Positions 40,740 to 49,699 of a DNA stretch of 64,000 nucleotides are shown here, piece after piece. The notes under the pieces were generated by a model. It had not been told where the DNA came from and did no database searches. It saw only the letters and a program-made list of their open reading frames with translations. The stretch comes from Veillonella sp. 3891 (GTDB lineage: Bacteria; Bacillota; Negativicutes; Veillonellales; Veillonellaceae): NCBI RefSeq assembly GCF_003992315.1, contig NZ_RQVE01000001.1:62001-126000 (forward strand). Reading direction: 5' to 3'. Numbering within the stretch: position 1 is the stretch's first letter; every line of letters starts with the position of its first letter. The translations under genes were made by a program, and so were the position numbers.

Positions 40740-41963
40740 ATGGCAGTTTGCTATAATAATCTTTGGAAATTGCTTATAGATAAAAATATGAACAAAACTG
40801 AATTAAAAGAGGCTGCGGGAATAAGCTTTAATGTAATGGCTCGCATGGGAAAAAACGAGACTATTTCTTTTGAAAGTATTGAAAAAATATGTACTGCTTT
40901 GAATTGCGATGTAGGAGATATTATTTCAGTTGCTCAAAATACAGAAAAGGAAGTTAAGGCTTTCAAAACAATAGAATTGTTTGCAGGTGCAGGCGGACTA
41001 GCTTTAGGCATTGAAAAAGCGGGATTTAAAACTATTGGATTGATAGAATTTGATAAAGCAGCTTCAGATACATTGAAATATAATCGCCCTAATTGGAGGG
41101 TTATAAATGATGACATTGCTAATATATCATGTTTGGATTTAGAGAAATATTTTGACATAAAAAAAGGGGAGCTTGATTTATTATCAGGAGGAGCTCCTTG
41201 CCAATCTTTTTCTTATGCAGGTAAAAGATTAGGATTAGAGGATGCAAGGGGAACTTTATTTTATCATTATGCAATGTTCTTGGATAAACTTCAACCAAAA
41301 ATGTTTTTGTTTGAAAATGTTAAGGGTTTGCTTACTCATGATAGGGGTCGAACATATAAAACTATTACAGATATCTTTGAGAATTCAGGATATACAATTC
41401 AGAAAGGTATACTAAATGCTTGGGATTATGGGGTGGCACAAAAAAGAGAACGTCTTATTACCATTGGAATACGAAATGATTTTATTGATAAAATATATTT
41501 TGACTTTCCTACTCCGCACAAATATAAACCTGTGTTACGTGATATTCTTTTAGATTGTCCTAAAAGTGAAGGAACACCTTATTCTGAATCTAAGCGAAAA
41601 ATTTTTGAGTTGGTTCCCCCAGGAGGTTATTGGCGGGATATTCCGGAGGATATAGCTAAAGAATATATGAAAAGCTGTTGGTATATGGAGGGTGGCAGAA
41701 CAGGTATCTTAAGGAGATTGAGCTTAGATGAACCATCTCTGACTGTATTGACTTCGCCAAGTCAAAAGCAGACGGATCGTTGTCATCCGTTAGAGCCACG
41801 CCCATTTACTATAAGGGAAAATGCAAGATGTCAAAGTTTTCCAGATGACTGGCAATTTTGTGGGAGCATAGGGCAACAGTATAAGCAAGTTGGAAATGCT
41901 GTACCAGTTAATTTGGCATACGAAATTGCGTTGAAAATAAAAGAAGCATTGGAGGAATTGTGA
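40740..41963 (+). CDS. DNA (cytosine-5) methyltransferase with N-terminal HTH (GGNCC-type)
   Basis: A 407-residue C5-methyltransferase, starting at ATG 40740 after TTAGGAGG. Residues 1-65 form an XRE-like helix-turn-helix (NKTELKEAAGISFNVMARM), probably an autoregulator fused to the enzyme. The catalytic part has motif I FAGAGGLALGIEKAGF, the PCQ nucleophile motif GGAPCQSFSYAG near residue 150, FENVKGL (motif VI), QKRERLI (motif VIII) and QVGNAVPVNLA (motif X). The partner nuclease suggests the specificity GGNCC. It heads an operon with tight spacing through to the NUDIX gene. Confidence 0.92.
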   Translation: MAVCYNNLWKLLIDKNMNKTELKEAAGISFNVMARMGKNETISFESIEKICTALNCDVGDIISVAQNTEKEVKAFKTIELFAGAGGLALGIEKAGFKTIGLIEFDKAASDTLKYNRPNWRVINDDIANISCLDLEKYFDIKKGELDLLSGGAPCQSFSYAGKRLGLEDARGTLFYHYAMFLDKLQPKMFLFENVKGLLTHDRGRTYKTITDIFENSGYTIQKGILNAWDYGVAQKRERLITIGIRNDFIDKIYFDFPTPHKYKPVLRDILLDCPKSEGTPYSESKRKIFELVPPGGYWRDIPEDIAKEYMKSCWYMEGGRTGILRRLSLDEPSLTVLTSPSQKQTDRCHPLEPRPFTIRENARCQSFPDDWQFCGSIGQQYKQVGNAVPVNLAYEIALKIKEALEEL

Positions 41964-42796
41964 TGTGGGATTTAACTTTTATAACAGAAGAGGATTTTAC
42001 TAATCATGTTAAGGCAACAATTGAAAAATACGGTGAGAAACTGGAATCTTTTGACCTAAGACGTTTTAATAAGAATATTGTAGATCCGATAAAACTTATT
42101 TTTGACAAGACAGTGTATCAAGCTTCTTGGAAGGAGATCGTAAGTAATGAAATTTTTCGCCAACGTGATAAATCCAATAATAATGATATAGGATACTTTC
42201 ATCAGAGGATTTTTCAGTATATAGCAAACTGTCATGTTCCACCCAATGGCGAAGAAGGTGGTTGGGATGTTATATTCGAAAATGAGAAGGGGATTGAAAT
42301 TCCTAATGCTGGTAGTGTGCATACGGTATATGTAGAAATGAAGAATAAACATAATACCATGAATTCAGCTTCAGCTGGAAAAACATTTATTAAAATGCAG
42401 AATCAACTTTTGACTGATGATGACTGTGCTTGTTTCTTAGTTGAAGCGATTGCACAGCAATCTCAAAATATAAAATGGGAGACGACTGTTGATAAGAAGA
42501 AAGTAGGTCATAAATTAATTCGTAGAGTTAGTCTTGATCAATTTTATGCTCTTGTAACAGGACAAGAAGACGCTTTTTATCAGATGTGTATGGTGTTACC
42601 ATCTGTTATTGAAAATGCGGTAAAAGATTTTGAAGGAACAATTGTTCCGCACGATACGGTTATTGATGAATTAAAATCACTGGCATCAGAACAGAATATC
42701 GCATCGGAAGATTTGGCAATTGCAATGGCGGTTTATATGCTTGGCTTTGGAAATTATATAGGATTTATTTCTGATAATCTAAAAAGGGAGGTATAG
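41963..42796 (+). CDS. Eco47II/Sau96I-like type II restriction endonuclease
   Basis: A 277-residue endonuclease resembling the Eco47II family, whose members cut GGNCC. LTFITEEDFTNHVKATI, FNKNIVDPIKL and the RQRDKSNNNDIGYFHQ block are family-typical. The probable catalytic core is GGWDVIF followed by YVEMKNKHNTMNSAS near residue 122, a PD-(D/E)xK arrangement with the E-M-K. ATG 41963 has GGAGG seven bases upstream and overlaps the methyltransferase stop. I recognised the family by eye and did not align it. It should be toxic without the upstream methyltransferase. Confidence 0.88.
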   Translation: MWDLTFITEEDFTNHVKATIEKYGEKLESFDLRRFNKNIVDPIKLIFDKTVYQASWKEIVSNEIFRQRDKSNNNDIGYFHQRIFQYIANCHVPPNGEEGGWDVIFENEKGIEIPNAGSVHTVYVEMKNKHNTMNSASAGKTFIKMQNQLLTDDDCACFLVEAIAQQSQNIKWETTVDKKKVGHKLIRRVSLDQFYALVTGQEDAFYQMCMVLPSVIENAVKDFEGTIVPHDTVIDELKSLASEQNIASEDLAIAMAVYMLGFGNYIGFISDNLKREV

Positions 42797-42797
42797 G

Positions 42798-44168
42798 ATG
42801 ATGTATGACTTATCATCAAAATTTAACATATTTTATAACTCCTATGTTGTTTTGTCTCAAGAGGAACAAACTAATCTGTATAATAAAAAAGAACTAAATA
42901 TTCAGCGACTTAAAAATGGATTGAAAGAGTATAATGAAGAAAATAAGACATCCTATTCAATAAAGGGAACATATGTGCAAGGTAGTGTTTCAATGTCAAC
43001 TGTTGTACAGAACGAAGATGATGATTATGATATTGATGTTGCCATTATTTTTGATAAGTCCAAGCTTCAAGATAAAGGAGCACAGGCTACAAGAAATATG
43101 GTGGCAAATGCACTTAAAAGAAGAACGAAGCAGTTTAATACAGAACCGGAAGTTAAAACGAGCTGTGTACGTGTGAATTATGTTGATGGATATCATGTGG
43201 ATTTCGCAATTTATAGACGAGAATATGATGAATGGAATGATAGTTGGATTTATGAACATGCTGGGGCTGATTGGACGGAAAGGAAACTTTATGGATTAAC
43301 CGAATGGTTTACAACTCAAAATAGTAATTCAGGGGGAAAGCTTAGAAAAATAGTACGTTTATCAAAAATGTTTTGTAAGTCAAGGAAATTTTGGAAAAAT
43401 ATGCCGAGTGGACTCTTACAAACTGTTTTGTGTGAGGAAAAATTAGAAGATTCATATGAACGAATTGATGAATTATTCTATTATACGATGAAGGCAATCG
43501 TTGAACGTCTTGAAATAAATACGTGTGTCACGGCACCTGTTGATAATGGGAGAGATTTAACTCCTAGAAAAAGTGATATACAGCGAATGATTAATTGGAA
43601 AAATCGTCTTAAGAGCAAACTAGAGGATCTTGAGATTCTGTTCAAAGATGATTGCACCGAAGATGATGCAATTCAAGCATGGTATGGTTTTTTCAATCAC
43701 GATTATTGGAGTGAGCAATCTACAGAAATAGCAAAGTATGAATCAAAGACAGTGTTGAGACCAATTTGTTCTTTTTCTGATACTGAGGAATATATTGAAG
43801 AGTTATATCCATTAAGTTTATCGTACAACTGCAAAGTGTCATGTATTGTTAGTGGCAACGGATGGAGACCAAAGTTACTAACTGAATTTTTATCTGTATT
43901 ACGACACTGGTTGCCTCACAATTTTGAAATTCGTTGTTCTATGGATTATACAGATTGTCCACAACCATATAAAATTTTTTGGAAAGTTAAAAATGTTGGT
44001 CCAGAAGCAGAAAGAAGGAATCAAATTAGAGGGCAAATTGTTGAAAAAGGAAAAACAATAGTTGAACACAGTAACTTTTACGGTAATCATTATATTGAAT
44101 GTTACATTATAAAAGATAATATGTGTGTTGCAAAAGACAGAGTAAACATTCCGATTGGTAGAGGGTAA
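42798..44168 (+). CDS. CBASS cGAS/DncV-like nucleotidyltransferase with C-terminal AGS-type sensor domain
   Basis: A 456-residue predicted CD-NTase that would make a cyclic oligonucleotide on phage infection. The catalytic fold shows YVQGSVSMSTVV (the GS motif, near residue 62), DYDIDVAIIF with two metal-binding Asp (about 78-80) and HVDFAIY with the third Asp (about 134). The C-terminal about 130 residues (KVKNVGPEAERRNQIRGQI, NHYIECYIIKDNMCVAKDRV) match the adenylyl/guanylyl-and-SMODS C-terminal sensor (AGS-C) type. It starts two bases after the endonuclease stop with GGGAGG upstream. No Cap2/Cap3 genes follow. The nucleotide product cannot be read from sequence. Confidence 0.85.
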   Translation: MMYDLSSKFNIFYNSYVVLSQEEQTNLYNKKELNIQRLKNGLKEYNEENKTSYSIKGTYVQGSVSMSTVVQNEDDDYDIDVAIIFDKSKLQDKGAQATRNMVANALKRRTKQFNTEPEVKTSCVRVNYVDGYHVDFAIYRREYDEWNDSWIYEHAGADWTERKLYGLTEWFTTQNSNSGGKLRKIVRLSKMFCKSRKFWKNMPSGLLQTVLCEEKLEDSYERIDELFYYTMKAIVERLEINTCVTAPVDNGRDLTPRKSDIQRMINWKNRLKSKLEDLEILFKDDCTEDDAIQAWYGFFNHDYWSEQSTEIAKYESKTVLRPICSFSDTEEYIEELYPLSLSYNCKVSCIVSGNGWRPKLLTEFLSVLRHWLPHNFEIRCSMDYTDCPQPYKIFWKVKNVGPEAERRNQIRGQIVEKGKTIVEHSNFYGNHYIECYIIKDNMCVAKDRVNIPIGRG

Positions 44169-44172
44169 TACT

Positions 44173-45066
44173 ATGAAATTTGTAAAAAGTGTTATTATGT
44201 TTATAATATCACTATTCTTGATTGCAACGATGGTTATTTTTGAGCTTAAATCATGGCCTGCAGGGAGCAGTATTGCTGGTTTATTTCTTGGGTTTTCTTT
44301 GCAGGCACTTTTTCATTTGATTCAAGATATTTTAGATACAACAGATTGGAAGATGTCTCAAAGGAAATTGAAAAGAGGAGGTTTCATAACAGACAATACT
44401 ATCATTAGAATTTCTTTTGCGTACCTCTACAGAATAAAAATAGGGGATAAATATCTATTAGTTAAGAATGAAAGAGGAACTAGGAAATATCAACCTGTTG
44501 GAGGAGTTTATAAATTTAAGGAAGATGAGAAAATAGAACTTAAAAATAGATTTCAAGTAAAGGATGATAACAAGATTTCGATAGATGAATCTTCTCGTAA
44601 TGATTATAGGCTTAGAATGGAAAATAAATACTTGAGGAAATTTATTAGTCATTTTGACAAAAAAGCAAATAGAGAAAGTGTTAATAATTTAAGCCGTGAA
44701 TTTAGAGAAGAACTTATAGAAAAAGATATAATAAATTGGAATAAGATTTCATATCGTTTTTGTGGTAGACACATGACAAGTCTTCACTTTGGAGAACATT
44801 TTCAAATTTATGAAATCCTTTTGGCTGATGTAGTAGAATTATTGCCGACTGTGGAACAAACAGAAGATTTAAAGAGGTTGTTAAATAAACCATCTGATAA
44901 ATATAGATTGGCTACAGCTGAAGAGATTACTTCACTGGGAGTAAATACTTCAATAGGACAACTTAGTGAAGAAATTGCTGATCATACAAGAAAAATACTA
45001 CAAGAAAATGAAGGAGAATTGATAAAAACTTCAGGCGTTGGTAAGATATATACTGTGGATATTTAA
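44173..45066 (+). CDS. Cap16-like membrane NUDIX effector (2TM plus SMODS-associated NUDIX)
   Basis: A 297-residue protein just after the CD-NTase; ATG 44173 follows GAGGG. Two membrane helices span about residues 3-23 and 31-50. A soluble C-terminal region follows, containing REFREEL near residue 175, the core of a degenerate Nudix box, within NLSREFREELIEKDII. This matches the SMODS-associated NUDIX arrangement called CD-NTase-associated protein 16. By analogy with other 2TM CBASS effectors it may damage the membrane on sensing the cyclic nucleotide, or the NUDIX part may hydrolyse a nucleotide. The glycine that usually opens the box is not clear. Confidence 0.75.
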   Translation: MKFVKSVIMFIISLFLIATMVIFELKSWPAGSSIAGLFLGFSLQALFHLIQDILDTTDWKMSQRKLKRGGFITDNTIIRISFAYLYRIKIGDKYLLVKNERGTRKYQPVGGVYKFKEDEKIELKNRFQVKDDNKISIDESSRNDYRLRMENKYLRKFISHFDKKANRESVNNLSREFREELIEKDIINWNKISYRFCGRHMTSLHFGEHFQIYEILLADVVELLPTVEQTEDLKRLLNKPSDKYRLATAEEITSLGVNTSIGQLSEEIADHTRKILQENEGELIKTSGVGKIYTVDI

Positions 45067-45090
45067 GATAAGCTTGTAGAAGATGAAGCG

Positions 45091-45110
45091 TGCTTGCAAT
45101 ATGCTTGCAA
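45091..45110. repeat. Direct repeat TGCTTGCAA near the island right end
   Basis: TGCTTGCAA occurs at 45091-45099 and 45102-45110, an 11-bp period, about 100 bp inside the right boundary. It could be an arm-type recombinase site of the lost integrase. Only two copies are seen. Confidence 0.4.
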
Positions 45111-45211
45111 AAAATCAGATAAACAGAAATAAAATGGATAATAAGGCTAAACCCGATAACAATAAAACATTGATTTTATGTCATTTAGTTTAAACGATAT
45201 CAATGTACATA

Positions 45212-45273
45212 TCGAGTTGGAATAAAATAAACATAGTGAAAGCCAGCAGAACTTAGGATCTGCTGGCTTTTTT
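45212..45273 (+). repeat. Second guaA-tail-like sequence and terminator, right boundary of the island (att-like)
   Basis: TCGAGTTGGAATAA (45212-45225) mirrors the guaA end with two substitutions and is followed by the same GTGAAAGCCAGCAGAACTT block. The hairpin AGCCAGCAGA / TCTGCTGGCT at 45241-45268 is a perfect 10-bp stem followed by a T-run, working as a terminator. Confidence 0.75.
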
Positions 45274-45339
45274 ATTTATAATCTCCCTAAAGTATGTTAC
45301 AATTAATAGAATACGGAATTCTTTATAAGGAGAGGTTCG

Positions 45340-46374
45340 ATGAAATTATTTTCTTCATTAGGAAGAGATTTAGGAATAGATATTGGTACCTTTCACACGC
45401 ATATTTTTGTGGAAGGTCGAGGGGTGGTTGTATCGGAACCATCTATAGTGGCAACGGATGCAAAACAAGAGAACATCGTTACTATTGGAGAAGATGCTCA
45501 GCGCTTGTTGTTGCGCAATCCGGAAACATTAGCACCTATGAGTCCTCTGAAAGAGGGCTTTATTGTGGATTATCGCATAGTGTTGTCCATGTTAAAGTAT
45601 TTTATGAACAAAGCGTCCAAGGCGGTTCGTAGATCTCGTGTCGTCATGGCAGTGCCTTGTGGTATAACCGATGTAGAGCGAAGAGCCATGACAGATGCCA
45701 TCATTCAGGCGGGCGCTCGGGAAGCGTATTTGTTGGAAAGTCCAGTAGCAGCAGCGATTGGTGCAGGGCTTCCTATTTTTGAGGCTCGTGGTAGTATGGC
45801 TGTCGATATCGGTGGCAGTACGACGGATGTCGCTATTTTATCGATGGGTGGTAAAGTAGCGAGCCACACATCACGGATTGGTGGTAATGAATTAAACGAA
45901 GCCATTTACCATTATATACGTAATGAGTTTTCTATTATGGTATCCGATGAAACAGTGGAAGACATTAAGCAAACTCTTGGTTGTGCGATCGCTCCATCTA
46001 TCGAAGGAGAATATACTATTGTAGGTCGACATTCTGAAACGGGACTCACCAAACGCTGTATGATTCGTAAAAGTGAAGTCTATGAAATTTTGCGACAACC
46101 TATTGCAGATATGGTGGCGGTTATACGCAGTATTTTGGAAAAAACACCACCTGAATTAGTGGCAGATATAATGGAAAGTGGCATGCTCCTTACGGGAGGT
46201 ACGTCCTTACTTGAAGGGTTAGACCGCCACATCCAAGAGGAACTAGGTATTCCTGTACGCATTGCAGATACGCCAGGCGATACGGTGGCACTTGGTTTAG
46301 GTAGAGCGGCTGCGGATGTACAACGCTTAGAGCGATTATTAGTGGCTAGTAAATTACGAAAGGGGCGATCTTAA
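45340..46374 (+). CDS. mreB: Rod-shape-determining protein MreB
   Basis: A 344-residue bacterial actin that positions the elongation machinery under the membrane. The phosphate-1 motif is LGIDIGTFHTHIF (about residues 11-23), phosphate-2 is AVDIGGSTTDVAI and the adenosine motif is LLTGGTSLLEG. The usual phosphate-1 reading is GTANT; here it is GTFHT. It begins the mreBCD-mrdA-rodA operon right after the island. GGAGAGG precedes the ATG. Confidence 0.94.
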   Translation: MKLFSSLGRDLGIDIGTFHTHIFVEGRGVVVSEPSIVATDAKQENIVTIGEDAQRLLLRNPETLAPMSPLKEGFIVDYRIVLSMLKYFMNKASKAVRRSRVVMAVPCGITDVERRAMTDAIIQAGAREAYLLESPVAAAIGAGLPIFEARGSMAVDIGGSTTDVAILSMGGKVASHTSRIGGNELNEAIYHYIRNEFSIMVSDETVEDIKQTLGCAIAPSIEGEYTIVGRHSETGLTKRCMIRKSEVYEILRQPIADMVAVIRSILEKTPPELVADIMESGMLLTGGTSLLEGLDRHIQEELGIPVRIADTPGDTVALGLGRAAADVQRLERLLVASKLRKGRS

Positions 46375-47291
46375 TGCAACAATCTGAACGAAAATGGTTG
46401 ACTATGATCGTAATCCTTTGTGCCATATTAGGAATTTTTGGGTACGTGTGGAAACAAAGAACGCAAGTACCAGTGGTGACGGTAACCTTAGAAAACTTAA
46501 TGGCACCTTTCACTTATGGAGCTAGTCGTTTCTTATCTGGTCTACATACAGGAATAGCCGTGATAGATAATGGCATCTTGCGTGTGAAAGATATGTCTGA
46601 CATAGAGGAACGCAATGCAGAATTAGAGCAAAAGCAAGTTGCCTATGATGAATTGGTAGCAGAGAATATTCGTTTACGCCAATTGTTGCAATTTAAAGGA
46701 GAACAACCTCAATTTGCGTTGTTAGCGGCGTCCGTGGTAACTCGTGATAGAGGAGCCTGGACAGATACTTTCACTATTAGCAGAGGCAGTGTAGATGGAG
46801 TAGCGCCGAATATGGCGGTCATTGCTCCGCGCGGTGTAGTAGGTTTTGTATCTGATGTGTACGAACATTCTGCACGGGTACAAAGTATATTAGATCCACG
46901 ATCTGCGACGGGAGTTATCGTACAACGACCGGAGTCTAGAATTGCATCCATACTGAAGGGCAATGGCAATCGCCCTATGGAACCACAAATGGTGAATATC
47001 GCTTTAAATGGTGACGTTCTGAAAGGTGATACCATCGTGACATCGGGTTTTGGAGGTATGTATCCGAAAGGATTATTACTGGGCCATGTGAAAGACATTG
47101 TTACCGATGAAGAAGGATTTGTGAAACATGCTGTCATCGACCCTACAGTGGACTTTCAAAGTTTAGAAGAAGTATTCGTAATTGTATCATCATCCATTGC
47201 ACGACCAGAAGCGCCAAAATTAGAGCCAAAATTGATTCCTCGTACACAGCGAGATCAAGTAGAAGGGGCTAAAGGGACGGTGCAACAATGA
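46374..47291 (+). CDS. mreC: Rod-shape-determining protein MreC
   Basis: A 305-residue bitopic protein: a short cytoplasmic start, one membrane helix (about residues 10-26), a coiled coil (about 70-105, ERNAELEQKQVAYDELVAENIRLRQ), then beta-barrel-like domains with VVTRDRGAW and GVVGFVSDV. MreC activates the PBP2-RodA complex outside the membrane. It starts on the last base of mreB's stop region (TAATG) and overlaps mreD by 4 bases. Confidence 0.93.
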   Translation: MQQSERKWLTMIVILCAILGIFGYVWKQRTQVPVVTVTLENLMAPFTYGASRFLSGLHTGIAVIDNGILRVKDMSDIEERNAELEQKQVAYDELVAENIRLRQLLQFKGEQPQFALLAASVVTRDRGAWTDTFTISRGSVDGVAPNMAVIAPRGVVGFVSDVYEHSARVQSILDPRSATGVIVQRPESRIASILKGNGNRPMEPQMVNIALNGDVLKGDTIVTSGFGGMYPKGLLLGHVKDIVTDEEGFVKHAVIDPTVDFQSLEEVFVIVSSSIARPEAPKLEPKLIPRTQRDQVEGAKGTVQQ

Positions 47292-47779
47292 AACGATGTG
47301 CTTGGACATTGATGGTATTAGGCGTTATTATTATCCAATCCTTAGTGGTGCCTAGATGGTTTTCCTATTCGTGGGCGCCGCATCTATTATTGGATATTGC
47401 GTTGGTTGTAACCGTATTGAAAGGCCGGTCTCATGGTATGATGCTAGCCGTTGTAGGTGGTATCGTTCAAGACGTGATGATCGGAAACTATTTTGGATTA
47501 CATGTGGTATCCTATGCGATGGTAAGTTATATGTTAGGCTCTATGCAAGGCACGGTATATGAGGAACAATGGTATGCCACAGCTTGGTGGACAGGGGTAG
47601 GAGCCGCCTTAGTCATGGCTCTACAAATAGGTTTATTATGGATTGTACAAGAACCAATTGTCATGACCACCTACATTTGGAATCATGGAATTCCTTCTAT
47701 AGGGATTGATGCCTTAGTAGGCATTGTGGTGCATAAACTGGTATGGCGCTGGGAAGAAAAGGATGAATACATGTGGTAG
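47288..47779 (+). CDS. mreD: Rod-shape-determining protein MreD
   Basis: A 163-residue polytopic membrane protein with about five hydrophobic segments, the normal size and hydrophobicity of MreD. PHLLLDIALVVTVLKG and GIVQDVMIGNYFGLHVVSYAMV, the GxxxD/GxxYG-like pattern, are family-typical. It completes the mreBCD set. Its ATG overlaps the mreC stop. Confidence 0.88.
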   Translation: MKRCAWTLMVLGVIIIQSLVVPRWFSYSWAPHLLLDIALVVTVLKGRSHGMMLAVVGGIVQDVMIGNYFGLHVVSYAMVSYMLGSMQGTVYEEQWYATAWWTGVGAALVMALQIGLLWIVQEPIVMTTYIWNHGIPSIGIDALVGIVVHKLVWRWEEKDEYMW

Positions 47780-47791
47780 AAAGGAGAGGCT

Positions 47792-49690
47792 ATGTTAAAA
47801 GCACTATATAAAAAGAAAAAAACGACACGCTTTGATGTATTGCTAACCATAGTCGTCATCATTTTTGCTATTTTGCTAGGACGTGTATTTTATCTACAAG
47901 CCATTGAAGGGGATTATTACCGTGGAAAAGCGGAGGGGAATCGACTTCGGATGCTCTCTATGACAGCTACACGGGGATTAATGTATGATAGAAATGGTCA
48001 AATTGTGGTCGGTTCACGACCGGCCTATATGGTGTCTATGTTGCCCACTGGAAAGCAGGCGGATCCAAAAGAGTTAGAACAATTGGCGTCCTATTTACAA
48101 ATTCCTGTGAAAACATTGGCAGAAAAAATAGAGGCTCATAAGGGTGGTTATGAACCGATTCGATTAGCTAGTGACGTGACCTTGGACAAGGTGACAAAAA
48201 TTGAAGAACATCGTCATGAACTACCTGGTATTACGGTAGATGTAGAGCCACTTCGGTACTATCCTCATGATACGATGGCATCCCAATTATTAGGCTATGT
48301 AGGGGAAGTCAGTGAAGATGAGCTAGCGGAAGCGAAACAAGCAGAGTTAGACGGAACGCATACAGGTGGCACCATTGGTCCTGGTACGATTTTAGGTCGT
48401 TCTGGGCTAGAGAAAATGTACGATTCTGTGCTACGTGGTGTGGACGGTGGTCGCCAAGTAGAGGTGGATGCCAGTGGACGACCTGTAGAAGAAGTAGGAC
48501 GTAAGCATACTATACCAGGTCGCAATATTCATTTAACCATTGATTTGAATCTACAAAAAGTGGCTGAAAAAGCTGTCTATGACCAATTAGCAGCGCTTAG
48601 AAAACAAGGTGTTCCTGCGAAGGGAGCTGCCGTAGTGGCTCTAGATCCTAATACAGGGGCGGTCCTCGCCATGGTGAGTGCACCTGGCTTTAATCCAAAT
48701 TGGTTTGCTAAAGGGATTACTACTGAGCAATGGAATCAGCTAAATACAGATGCCAATCATCCTTTTGAAAATAAAGTTGTCACTGGTGAATATCCACCAG
48801 GGTCTCCTTTTAAAATTATTACGGGCGCAGCGGCTTTAGAATTGAAAAAGGTAACTCCTAATGAAATGATTTATGACAGTGGTAAACACTGGCTAATCGA
48901 TAAGAGAAATGCAGAAGGTGAGGCCTTAGGCTGGCTGGATTTTAACAAAGCATTGGCGAAGTCGGATAATGTGTATTTCTATGAAATGGGCAATCGATTA
49001 GGGATTGATAATATCGATAAATATGCGAAGATTTTTGGCCTTGGTGAGAAGACGGGTATCAAGCTTTATGATGAAGGCAGTGGTAATATTGCTAGTCCCG
49101 AATATAAACGAAAAGTATTTAATCAAGATTGGTACTTAGGGGAAACCTTCGATGCCGCTATTGGACAGTCTTTCACATTGGTGACGCCGATACAAATGGC
49201 AGTGATGATGTCTGAGATTGCTAACGGAGGGATTCGCTATCAACCGTATGTAGTGAGTCGTATCGACAATGCAGATGGAACGCCAGAAGAGATTTTTGGA
49301 CCTAAGAAATTAGGGGTCTTGCAAGTATCGAAAGCCGTCATGGATATTGTCCGCAATGGTCTTAGAGACGTAACCTTGGAAGGTGGTACAGCAGGGGAAA
49401 TTTTTAAAGGCTTATCCTTAGCCGTAGCTGGTAAAACGGGGACGGCGGAAAATGCTACTGGCCGTGACCATGGTTGGTTCGTTGCCTATGCACCGTATGA
49501 CAAGCCTCGTATCGTTGTAGTAGCGCTGGTGGAACAAGGCGGTTTTGGTGCTATATCAGCAGGGTCTATTGTACGCCCTATTTTGGAAGAATATTTTCAT
49601 ATTCCTAAGCCAGTCGTAGTCCCAATGAATGATAAGAAAGAGGATGCTAAAAAAGAGATAAACTCTGGAAAAGAACAAAAGGTAGACTAG
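47792..49690 (+). CDS. mrdA: Penicillin-binding protein 2 (peptidoglycan transpeptidase of the elongasome)
   Basis: A 632-residue class B PBP. One N-terminal membrane helix (about residues 18-36) is followed by the dimerisation/pedestal domain (RGLMYDRNGQIV). The transpeptidase carries its active-site Ser in PPGSPFKI (SxxK, about residue 338), SDN (about 391) and KTGTAE (about 548). It crosslinks the glycan strands made by RodA. The Lys/Glu-rich C-terminal tail is unremarkable. Gene order with mreBCD and rodA supports the elongation rather than the division role. Confidence 0.95.
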   Translation: MLKALYKKKKTTRFDVLLTIVVIIFAILLGRVFYLQAIEGDYYRGKAEGNRLRMLSMTATRGLMYDRNGQIVVGSRPAYMVSMLPTGKQADPKELEQLASYLQIPVKTLAEKIEAHKGGYEPIRLASDVTLDKVTKIEEHRHELPGITVDVEPLRYYPHDTMASQLLGYVGEVSEDELAEAKQAELDGTHTGGTIGPGTILGRSGLEKMYDSVLRGVDGGRQVEVDASGRPVEEVGRKHTIPGRNIHLTIDLNLQKVAEKAVYDQLAALRKQGVPAKGAAVVALDPNTGAVLAMVSAPGFNPNWFAKGITTEQWNQLNTDANHPFENKVVTGEYPPGSPFKIITGAAALELKKVTPNEMIYDSGKHWLIDKRNAEGEALGWLDFNKALAKSDNVYFYEMGNRLGIDNIDKYAKIFGLGEKTGIKLYDEGSGNIASPEYKRKVFNQDWYLGETFDAAIGQSFTLVTPIQMAVMMSEIANGGIRYQPYVVSRIDNADGTPEEIFGPKKLGVLQVSKAVMDIVRNGLRDVTLEGGTAGEIFKGLSLAVAGKTGTAENATGRDHGWFVAYAPYDKPRIVVVALVEQGGFGAISAGSIVRPILEEYFHIPKPVVVPMNDKKEDAKKEINSGKEQKVD

Positions 49691-49699
49691 GAGTATACT

